Shown here: positions 1-5,173 of the stretch, piece after piece
Numbering within the stretch: position 1 is the first letter of the stretch
Layout: each line of letters starts with the position of its first letter
NCBI GenBank assembly: GCA_018224415.1
Contig: JAGTUZ010000230.1
Coordinates: 1 to 9,708, forward strand
DNA: 9,708 bases
Direction of reading: 5' to 3'
Origin: Bacteroidota bacterium
GTDB lineage: Bacteria > Bacteroidota > Ignavibacteria > SZUA-365
The notes under the pieces: generated by a model
Told to the model about the DNA's origin: nothing
Seen by the model: the letters and a program-made list of their open reading frames with translations, nothing else
Databases searched by the model: none
Translations under genes and position numbers: made by a program

Positions 1-7
1 ACTTCTT

Positions 8-30
8 GCCTACAGCCTACAGCCTATAGC
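8..30. repeat. 7-bp tandem microrepeat (GCCTACA x3)
   Basis: Three consecutive 7-base units begin at positions 8, 15 and 22: GCCTACA, GCCTACA and GCCTATA, followed by the first two bases of another unit. The run lies about 70 bases upstream of the radical SAM gene, in DNA with no supportable gene. It is the same style of short-period intergenic repeat seen at 1043-1130 and 9394-9425. No function is evident. Confidence 0.7.
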
Positions 31-101
31 GTTTCGCAGACACCGGCAGACATCGTAACTTGTCCACACGCATAACAGACATCTCTCCGTAATTTACCCC
101 C

Positions 102-1040
102 ATGCAATACAAACACCTCTTCGGTCCTGTCCCCTCACGCCGGCTAGGCGTATCGCTCGGCATCGACCTCACCCCGCAAAAGGCCTGCACGCTCAACTGC
201 GTGTATTGCGAATGCGGCAAGACAGACCTTCTCACGCTGGAGCGGAAAGAGTACGTGCCCACGGCGGAAGTCATCGACGAACTGCGGCACTATCTCTCGA
301 CGGATCCCGATCTCGACGCGGTGACCTTTTCGGGGTCCGGCGAACCGACGCTGCACAGCGGCATCGGAGAGATCATCGCCTTCCTGAAGCGTGAGTTTCC
401 GCAATACCGCGTGGTCATGCTCACCAACAGCACGCTGCTGCACCTGCCCGAGGTACGCGCGGCGCTGATGCCCGCGGATCTCGTCGTGCCCTCGCTCGAT
501 GCCGTGTCCGAGGAGGTCTTCCGTCGCATCAACCGTCCGCAGAAGTCGCTGACCAGCGCGCGGCTGATCGAGGGACTCGTGACCTTCTGTGACAAATACG
601 AGGGAGAAGTCTGGCTCGAGGTGTTCATCATTTCCGGCATCAACGATACCGAGGAAGAACTCACGCTGTTCGGACAGGTGTTCGAGCGTCTGCGGGCGGA
701 CCGCATCCAGCTCAACTCGCTCGACCGTCCGGGCGCGGTGGACTGGATCGAGCCCATGCCCCGCGAAAACCTGATGACACTCGCGCATCGCTTCGGACCG
801 AAGGTGGAAGTGATCGGCAAGCCCGTGCTTCGCCACGCCTGTTCCGCCTACAGCGACGACATCAGTAATCGCATCCTCGCCACCATCCGCGTGCGTCCAT
901 CCACGCTCGAGGATCTCGCAGGCGCGCTCGGACTGCATGTCCTCGATGCGGGGAAATATCTCGATGTGCTTCTGGGGGATGGCATCCTTGAGCAACATTT
1001 CGGCGAACGGGGTGTCTTTTATCGGGTGAAGGGGGATTGA
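102..1040 (+). CDS. Radical SAM protein, COG0731 (wyosine-synthetase-like) family
   Basis: This 312-residue protein is predicted to be a cytosolic [4Fe-4S] radical SAM enzyme. It opens with the family signature FGPVPSRRLGVSLGIDL (7-23). The cluster-binding CX3CX2C follows, with C29, C33 and C36, and an extra Cys at 38. The SAM-binding GGE-like motif is FSGSGEPTL (76-84). The core runs to about residue 245. Residues about 253-310 look like a small winged-helix tail, with helices around ILATIRVRPSTLEDLAGAL and a wing near GERGVFYRV. Archaeal relatives include the tRNA wyosine enzyme Taw1. Bacteria do not make wyosine, so the substrate of bacterial members such as this one is unknown. The ATG at 102 is chosen because the family motif starts within seven residues of it; there is no convincing Shine-Dalgarno sequence before it. 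Its stop is 87 bases before the lipoprotein start, across a repeat array. Family assignment is firm; function is open. Confidence 0.93.
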   Translation: MQYKHLFGPVPSRRLGVSLGIDLTPQKACTLNCVYCECGKTDLLTLERKEYVPTAEVIDELRHYLSTDPDLDAVTFSGSGEPTLHSGIGEIIAFLKREFPQYRVVMLTNSTLLHLPEVRAALMPADLVVPSLDAVSEEVFRRINRPQKSLTSARLIEGLVTFCDKYEGEVWLEVFIISGINDTEEELTLFGQVFERLRADRIQLNSLDRPGAVDWIEPMPRENLMTLAHRFGPKVEVIGKPVLRHACSAYSDDISNRILATIRVRPSTLEDLAGALGLHVLDAGKYLDVLLGDGILEQHFGERGVFYRVKGD

Positions 1041-1042
1041 TA

Positions 1043-1130
1043 GCTGATGGCTGATGGCTGATGGCTGATGACAAATGACAAATGACAGATGGAAAGATGG
1101 AAGGATGGAAGGATGGAAGGATGGAAAATG
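1043..1130 (+). repeat. Phased ATG-ending tandem microrepeat array
   Basis: Starting three bases after the radical SAM stop, the whole gap is made of short units that all end in ATG. There are four GCTGATG units (1043-1070), then ACAAATG twice and ACAGATG once (1071-1091). These are followed by GAAAGATG (1092-1099), three GAAGGATG units (1100-1123), and GAAAATG (1124-1130), whose ATG is the likely start codon of the lipoprotein. The period changes from 7 to 8 at 1092. The GGAAGG at 1115-1120 sits 7 bases before that ATG and can act as its ribosome binding site. Such arrays can change copy number by slipped-strand replication. Confidence 0.85.
1115..1120 (+). promoter_or_regulatory. Repeat-borne ribosome binding site of the lipoprotein
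   Basis: GGAAGG lies 7 bases before the ATG at 1128 and is itself formed by the junction of two 8-bp repeat units. It supports starting at 1128 rather than at the in-frame ATG at 1089. The same hexamer recurs 8 and 16 bases upstream because of the repeat. Confidence 0.5.
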
Positions 1131-1865
1131 TACTCTCGGGTAGGGGTGATCGGTTTTGGTATGGTGCTGATGCTGGTCGGTTGCGGGCCGACGAATGAGC
1201 CGGAGTACGAACCGCCGGATGTGTATGGGAACGGGATCATCATCAGCGACACGATTGCGGGGCAGCCGTTTGCCGTGGTCGATGTGTGGGACGGATGCAA
1301 GACAACGATCGTGCAGGACAGCGTGTGTCGTGCCATCGTGTCGGCGGACGAAAACCTTTTGGGCCATGGGATCGGTGCCAGTGTCCGGGCTTCCCGGAGG
1401 GGGAGCGAACTGAGCATCTTCCGCGATGATCATGTCTGGCCGACGCAGTTCACCGCGAACGTCTGGCTGCCACGGATCACCGCATTGAGTTTCTATCACG
1501 CCGAATGCGATTTCACGTCTGGACTCACATCGGATACCACCGTCTGGATCTGGAGCATCATGGGAGGGAAGATCACGGGAACACTGCATGCACCGGGGAT
1601 CGATGCGTTGATCGCACAGTCCGCTCTGACGGTATCCGGCACCGTACCCCGTGTCATCCTCGACATCCGCAACGGCTACACGGATTTCAGCGAACTCCTC
1701 GCGTCGCATGTCACGGTCTCCAGCGATGATGGAACCACCGTCAAAGTGTACTGCACCGATACGCTGATCGTATCCGGGAAACGGGGTTCGCATATCTACT
1801 GCCGGGGAGACCCCCGGCATATCGTCGCGGACCTTGATAGCACCTCCTTCCTGAAAAAACTGTAG
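1128..1865 (+). CDS. Lipoprotein with GIN-type (DUF2807-like) beta domain
   Basis: A 245-residue exported lipoprotein. The N-terminus MYSRVGVIGFGMVLMLVGC is a compact signal peptide ending in a lipobox (L16-V17-G18-C19), so Cys19 should be lipidated and the protein anchored in the envelope. A short acidic/proline spacer (EPEYEPPD) follows. The rest resembles the head GIN domain (DUF2807), a right-handed beta-repeat domain common in Bacteroidota lipoproteins. Supporting segments are an early GNGIIIS strand, an 'ADENLL' segment, alternating short beta repeats, and an end resembling the family's 'L.vsg.G..iyc.G.P' pattern (near TLIVSGKRGSHIYCRGDP). The usual GSG repeats are eroded. The alternative ATG at 1089 would prepend 13 repeat-encoded residues ahead of the signal peptide and is disfavoured. 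Codon use looks less GC3-biased than in the downstream genes. Lipoprotein status is firm, domain family moderate, specific role unknown. Confidence 0.85.
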   Translation: MYSRVGVIGFGMVLMLVGCGPTNEPEYEPPDVYGNGIIISDTIAGQPFAVVDVWDGCKTTIVQDSVCRAIVSADENLLGHGIGASVRASRRGSELSIFRDDHVWPTQFTANVWLPRITALSFYHAECDFTSGLTSDTTVWIWSIMGGKITGTLHAPGIDALIAQSALTVSGTVPRVILDIRNGYTDFSELLASHVTVSSDDGTTVKVYCTDTLIVSGKRGSHIYCRGDPRHIVADLDSTSFLKKL

Positions 1866-2063
1866 CCATGTTGATTGCCTGCCGCGCTCCCCACGCATAG
1901 AATCCACAGCGTCTCTACAGTCCTCCGCGCGCCTCTGTGCCTGCCACGCCGAAGTCACGCGAAGCGGGACGAAGGCGGGCGCCTCCGCGGTAAACATCTT
2001 CACTGTGTCCTCCAAACCCTCGCTCCCTTACTCCTCCACGGCCTCCCTTACTCATCCCCGACC
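1866..2063. other. Convergent intergenic gap with repeat remnants, no gene
   Basis: This 198-bp gap separates the 3' ends of the lipoprotein (+) and the M48 protease (-). I see no gene and no clear intrinsic terminator with a T-run. It holds a dispersed-repeat-like sequence interrupted by a 38-bp palindrome (1943-1980). It also has two copies of CTCCCTTACTC, at 2023-2033 and 2043-2053, exactly 20 bases apart. Confidence 0.6.
1939..1984. mobile_element. 38-bp palindromic element flanked by GCCT direct repeats
   Basis: Positions 1943-1980 fold as a layered hairpin. GCCACGCC (1943-1950) pairs with GGCGGGC (1974-1980) with one bulged A. GAA (1951-1953) faces GAA (1971-1973). GTCACGC (1954-1960) pairs with GCGGGAC (1964-1970) with one A/G mismatch, and GAA (1961-1963) forms the loop. 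GCCT occurs immediately on both sides (1939-1942 and 1981-1984), like a 4-bp target duplication. Removing the element plus one GCCT rejoins the flanks into CTCTGTGCCTCCGCGGTA, a phrase that reads like a continuous intergenic repeat. No protein is encoded, so any mobility would depend on an enzyme elsewhere. Confidence 0.5.
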
Positions 2064-3353
2064 TCACATTACATCCCTCACCCTCACCTTCATCTTTCCC
2101 CGATGCCGAATTTTCTCCTCCGCCACGGCGCGGATTGCGCGGATGCGCTGCAGCAGTGGGGGATGGGAGTAGTTCAGGAAAACATACAACGGATGTGGGG
2201 TGACGTTGGAGAGATTGGAAACGGTGAGCTTCTTGAGCGCGGCGACGAAGACTTCGGGTTTGCGGTATGTCAACACGGCGTAGCGATCGGCCTCGTACTC
2301 ATGACGGCGGGAAAGCGCGTTCATGCCGAGTGACAGCAGCGTGCTCACCGGCGTGTACAGCAGGCCAAAGAAGACAAGGCCGGCATAGACGGACACATGC
2401 TGCATGAAAAAGGCCTCGGAGAGAGCGGGACTGCTGACGAACAGCGAGAGCAGGAAAAACATCACGCCGGTCTCGGCGATGCCGATGAGCATGCCGATGA
2501 TGATGTGCTTTTTCCGGTAGTGCCCGATCTCGTGCGCAAGCACGGCGGTGAGTTCCTCGGCCGTGTGCTTTTCGATGAGCGTGTCGAACAATGCGATGCG
2601 TTTGTTTTTTCCGAAGCCGGTGAAAAAAGCGTTTCCCTTTGACGAACGCTTCGAGCCGTCCATCACGTATACACCCTGCAGGGAGAATTTCACGGAATCG
2701 GCATACGCGAGGATCTCGTCGCGGAGGGGTCCCTCTTCGAGCGGAGTGAATTTGTTGAACAGCGGCATGATCCATGTCGGAGCGACATACTGCATGACGA
2801 TGCTGAACCCCGTCACCGCCGCCCAGGCGTACAGCCAGGCCAGCGATCCGGCCGCTTCGAAGAGCCAGAGGATCAACGCCAGCACCGGGAGGCCGATCAG
2901 AGCCCCAAGCGCAGCACCCTTTAAAAGGTCCAGCACGAAGGTCTTCATCGTTGTCTTGTTGAAGCCGAAGCGCTGCTCGATCACGAAGGTGGAGTAGATT
3001 CGGAATGGAAGAGAGAATATTCCCATTCCCAGCACCAGCAGGGAAATGTACAGCAGTCCGGTGGGGATGTCGGGCCAGCCGAGCGAACGGACGAGCAGGT
3101 CGAGCCAGTTGAATCCGCCGGAGAACCAGAATGCGAGCAGCAGCGCCAGGTCGAAGGCCGCCGTGATAAGGCCGAAGCGGGTGCGCGCGCGCGTGTATTC
3201 CTGCGAACGCGCGTATTCCGCCCCGTCGTACACGTCGCGGAATTCCTCCGGCAGCACCGGCGAGAGCGCGCGCAGGTTCAGCAGTTCCGCCACCGCGTCC
3301 AGCAGCGCCGTGAGCAGCAGCATGGCGAGGATGATAAGGGCGTAAGTGTTCAT
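2064..3353 (-). CDS. M48 family (Ste24/CAAX prenyl protease 1-like) membrane metallopeptidase
   Basis: A 429-residue zinc metalloprotease of the inner membrane, close to the usual Ste24 length. The N-terminus MNTYALIILAMLLLTALLDAV is a membrane helix, and further hydrophobic segments lie at about 60-80, 98-116, 148-168, 172-198, 284-306 and 320-342. Catalytic residues are visible: HEIGH (H274, E275, H278) in AVLAHEIGHYRKKH, and a downstream EYEAD (352-356) supplying the third zinc ligand, likely E352. Family hallmarks include EQRFGFNKTT (126-135), NAFFTGFG (241-248) and the C-terminal HPLYVFLNYSHPPLLQRI (387-404). Eukaryotic Ste24 trims prenylated CAAX proteins and clears clogged translocons. 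Bacteria lack CAAX prenylation, so a membrane-protein quality-control role is more likely here, by inference. The reading frame is open 54 codons further upstream to 3515, but that stretch crosses the 24-bp inverted repeat and lacks family similarity, so the start is placed at 3353. No clear Shine-Dalgarno sequence precedes it. Confidence 0.93.
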   Translation of the reverse strand: MNTYALIILAMLLLTALLDAVAELLNLRALSPVLPEEFRDVYDGAEYARSQEYTRARTRFGLITAAFDLALLLAFWFSGGFNWLDLLVRSLGWPDIPTGLLYISLLVLGMGIFSLPFRIYSTFVIEQRFGFNKTTMKTFVLDLLKGAALGALIGLPVLALILWLFEAAGSLAWLYAWAAVTGFSIVMQYVAPTWIMPLFNKFTPLEEGPLRDEILAYADSVKFSLQGVYVMDGSKRSSKGNAFFTGFGKNKRIALFDTLIEKHTAEELTAVLAHEIGHYRKKHIIIGMLIGIAETGVMFFLLSLFVSSPALSEAFFMQHVSVYAGLVFFGLLYTPVSTLLSLGMNALSRRHEYEADRYAVLTYRKPEVFVAALKKLTVSNLSNVTPHPLYVFLNYSHPPLLQRIRAIRAVAEEKIRHRGKMKVRVRDVM

Positions 3354-3406
3354 TGCGGGAATATAGCGAAAAGGACCGGCCTGCGGCAGTACGGCTGTCG
3401 TACGAA

Positions 3407-3479
3407 GGGACCCCCGCGCACCAGCGCGGGCAGTTGAACACTCCAGAATCCACTTCCCGCGCTGGTGCGCGGGGGTCCC
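3407..3479. repeat. Perfect 24-bp inverted repeat with 25-nt loop (REP/MITE-like)
   Basis: The left arm is 3407-3430 (starts GGGACCCCCGCG, ends CCAGCGCGGG). The right arm is 3456-3479 (starts CCCGCGCTGG, ends GGGGGTCCC). The arms are exact reverse complements over 24 bases, with a 25-base spacer between them (3431-3455). The structure lies between the 5' ends of two divergent genes, so it is not a terminator for either. Long perfect arms with an unrelated loop suggest a dispersed palindromic repeat or a non-autonomous mobile element. I see no target duplication. Confidence 0.75.
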
Positions 3480-3517
3480 CTCCTCACGCAGCAGACCCGA
3501 TCCGACATGGCGCAACG

Positions 3518-3549
3518 TTTGGTCATTATAAAAAGGATAAGTACGTTTG
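3518..3549 (+). promoter_or_regulatory. Bacteroidota-type promoter (TTTG-N20-TACGTTTG) for flotillin
   Basis: TTTG at 3518-3521 is followed after exactly 20 bases by TACGTTTG at 3542-3549. The known consensus for the primary sigma factor of Bacteroidota is TTTG near -33 and TAnnTTTG near -7, about 19-21 bases apart, so both boxes and the spacing match. The spacer is AT-rich in otherwise GC-rich DNA. Transcription would start around 3556, giving a leader of roughly 125 bases before the flotillin ATG at 3682. Confidence 0.65.
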
Positions 3550-3671
3550 TATTTATTGGCGAGCTGCCTGCCCGAAATTCACGCCTGATCGTGACCCCCC
3601 GGGAGAACCGTTCTCGTCACTGCCTTTCGAAGAATGAAACGTATTGATTCGCATTTATCCCCAAGTGTATT

Positions 3672-3676
3672 GGAGG
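3672..3676 (+). promoter_or_regulatory. Shine-Dalgarno sequence deciding the flotillin start
   Basis: GGAGG lies five bases before the ATG at 3682. It favours that start over the in-frame ATG at 3634, which would add 16 residues (MKRIDSHLSPSVLEAF) ahead of the membrane helix. Confidence 0.7.
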
Positions 3677-3681
3677 CGTTC

Positions 3682-5070
3682 ATGCTTACCTGGATCATCA
3701 TCATCGCTGTCGTCGTCCTTGCCGTCGTCGGCTTCATCTTCTGGATGACGCGGCAGTACCGCAAGGCGGGACCGAATGAAGTGCTGGTTATCTCCGGCCG
3801 AAAGAGCTCGATTGTCACTCCCGAGGGAACACAGCAGGAGATCGGCTACCGCTTCCGCATCGGTGGCGGCTCCTTTGTCAATCCCTTCACCGAACAGGCA
3901 TCCACGCTGCCGATCGAAGTGGTCACGGTGACGATCAAGACGCCGGAAGTACTTTCGAAGGACGGCATTCCCATTCTCTCCGAGTCCTCGGCCCAGGTGA
4001 AGATCGACTCCAACGAGTACTCCATCTTTCTCGCCACGCAGAACTTCATGGGCGGCGGCACCGATGCGGTGCGCGAGGTCGCCCAGACCGTGCTCGAGGG
4101 CAAGGTGCGCGAGACCATCGGCGGCATGACGGTGACCGAGCTGTATCAGGACCGCCACGAATTCGCCAACCGCGTCTACAATGCCGTCGTGCGCGACCTC
4201 GGAAGCATGGGCCTGGTGATGATTTCCTTTGCACTGAAGGACATCGCCGACACGCAGGGCTATCTCGAGGCGCTGGCGAAACCGAAAATCGCCGCCGCCA
4301 AGCGCGACGCGGTGGTCAAGCAGGCCGAGTACGACCGCGATGCCGCCATCTATGCCGCGCAGGCGAACAAGGAAGCGGAAGTGGCCAAGCTCTCTGCCGC
4401 CGCCGAGGTCGCGGGACGCAACTGGAAGAACGAGGAACTGAAAGCCAAGTCGCAGATCGAGGTCAGCAAGGTGCGCGCGCAGGCCGACACGGCCTACGAG
4501 CTCGAGCGCTTCCGCCTGGCGCAGGACGTCAAGCAGGAAGAGTACAAGGTCAAGCTGATCGAGACCATGGAAATGGCCAAGGTGCAGACCGAGGAAATCA
4601 AGCGCAAGGAAAAGGAACTCGAAGCCAACATCATCAAGCCGGCCGAGGCCCGCAAGGTGCAGATCATTTCCGAGGCCGAGGCCGAGAGTTTCCGCCTGCT
4701 CAAGGAAAGCGACGCAAAGGCGCAGGTGCGCGCGCGCGACAATGAAATCGAAGCCGAACGCATCAAGATGCTCGGCAAATCCGAGGCCGACGCGATGATC
4801 GAAAAAGCGAAGGCATACGACCAGTACAACCAGGCCGCCATGTACCAGATGGTGCTCGACGTGCTGCCCGAGCTGACGAAGAACGTCGCCGAGCCGCTCT
4901 CGCGCATCGACAAGATCACGCTCATCGGCGGCACCGACGGCAAGCTCGGAACCTCGCAGCTCACCGGCCAGATCGCCGACGTGCTCGCGCAGGTGCCCGA
5001 CCTCGTCAAGACGCTCACCGGCGTCGATCTGTCGAAATACCTCAAGGAAAAACTCGCGAGCGAAGACTGA
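3682..5070 (+). CDS. Flotillin-like SPFH-domain membrane protein
   Basis: A 462-residue membrane scaffold protein. A single N-terminal helix (about residues 3-22, LTWIIIIAVVVLAVVGFIFW) anchors it, followed by an SPFH/band-7 domain to about residue 200 (from GPNEVLVISGR through the segment containing FLATQNFMGGG and MISFALKDIAD). A long Ala/Glu/Lys-rich coiled coil runs from about 200 to 380 with the EA-repeat character typical of flotillins (AAQANKEAEVAKL, SEAEAESFRLL). The C-terminal tail (385-462) resembles the flotillin oligomerisation region. Bacterial flotillins organise membrane microdomains and assist membrane protein complexes; substrate partners cannot be read from sequence. No NfeD-type partner gene is adjacent, although many SPFH operons have one. 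The gene has its own promoter candidate and a good Shine-Dalgarno sequence. It is divergent from a membrane protease, a pairing compatible with membrane quality control, though that is only suggestive. Confidence 0.93.
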   Translation: MLTWIIIIAVVVLAVVGFIFWMTRQYRKAGPNEVLVISGRKSSIVTPEGTQQEIGYRFRIGGGSFVNPFTEQASTLPIEVVTVTIKTPEVLSKDGIPILSESSAQVKIDSNEYSIFLATQNFMGGGTDAVREVAQTVLEGKVRETIGGMTVTELYQDRHEFANRVYNAVVRDLGSMGLVMISFALKDIADTQGYLEALAKPKIAAAKRDAVVKQAEYDRDAAIYAAQANKEAEVAKLSAAAEVAGRNWKNEELKAKSQIEVSKVRAQADTAYELERFRLAQDVKQEEYKVKLIETMEMAKVQTEEIKRKEKELEANIIKPAEARKVQIISEAEAESFRLLKESDAKAQVRARDNEIEAERIKMLGKSEADAMIEKAKAYDQYNQAAMYQMVLDVLPELTKNVAEPLSRIDKITLIGGTDGKLGTSQLTGQIADVLAQVPDLVKTLTGVDLSKYLKEKLASED

Positions 5071-5139
5071 TCCGCCGCGGGTCGCAACCGTTGACCGGAA
5101 ACCGTGTCCGCCACATCACCGACTCTCGCGCGGCACGGG

Positions 5140-5147
5140 TACATTCG
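5140..5147 (+). promoter_or_regulatory. Possible -7 box upstream of the aminotransferase fusion
   Basis: TACATTCG matches TAnnTTTG at five of the six fixed positions and lies 26 bases before the GTG start at 5174. No TTTG box is found at 19-21 bases upstream, so this is a weak candidate in the 103-bp gap after the flotillin gene. Transcription from the flotillin promoter could also continue into this gene, since no obvious terminator separates them. Confidence 0.25.
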
Positions 5148-5162
5148 AAAACGACATCAATT

Positions 5163-5166
5163 GAGG
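5163..5166 (+). promoter_or_regulatory. Shine-Dalgarno sequence for the GTG start at 5174
   Basis: GAGG lies seven bases before GTG at 5174. It supports this non-ATG start, which places the aminotransferase N-terminus (MTADRIHLIGSSPT) as expected for the family. Confidence 0.6.
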
Positions 5167-5173
5167 TAGCAAC

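Larger units (their letters stand above)
3354..3681. other. Divergent intergenic region between the M48 protease and flotillin genes
   Basis: This 328-bp gap must carry the 5' control regions of both divergent genes. The half nearer the protease is GC-rich and contains the large inverted repeat at 3407-3479. The half nearer the flotillin gene has an abrupt AT-rich patch (about 3518-3560) with a Bacteroidota-type promoter match. Reading frames that cross the region have no recognisable protein similarity. I see no riboswitch or RNA gene. Confidence 0.7.

Noticed and set aside
90..97. TAATTTAC as a -7 box for the radical SAM gene
   Set aside because: Only four of six fixed positions match, and there is no TTTG box at the proper distance.
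144..2015. Long 623-codon open frame on the minus strand across the radical SAM and lipoprotein genes
   Set aside because: It runs antisense through two well-supported genes and the repeat array, has no recognisable domain, and is explained by GC-rich codon bias.
1866..2333. Plus-strand open frame after the lipoprotein
   Set aside because: It is composed of intergenic repeats followed by the antisense of the protease 3' end.
3354..3515. 54-codon upstream extension of the M48 protease
   Set aside because: It is encoded by the inverted repeat and the intergenic region, and the family's hydrophobic N-terminus begins at the Met at 3353.
3353..3637. 94-codon plus-strand open frame in the divergent gap
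   Set aside because: It is translated repeat DNA without protein character and overlaps the protease start and the promoter region.
5091..5119. Sigma70-like promoter (TTGACC, 17 bp, CATCAC)
   Set aside because: The -10 element matches only three of six bases, and the other evidence points to Bacteroidota-type promoters.
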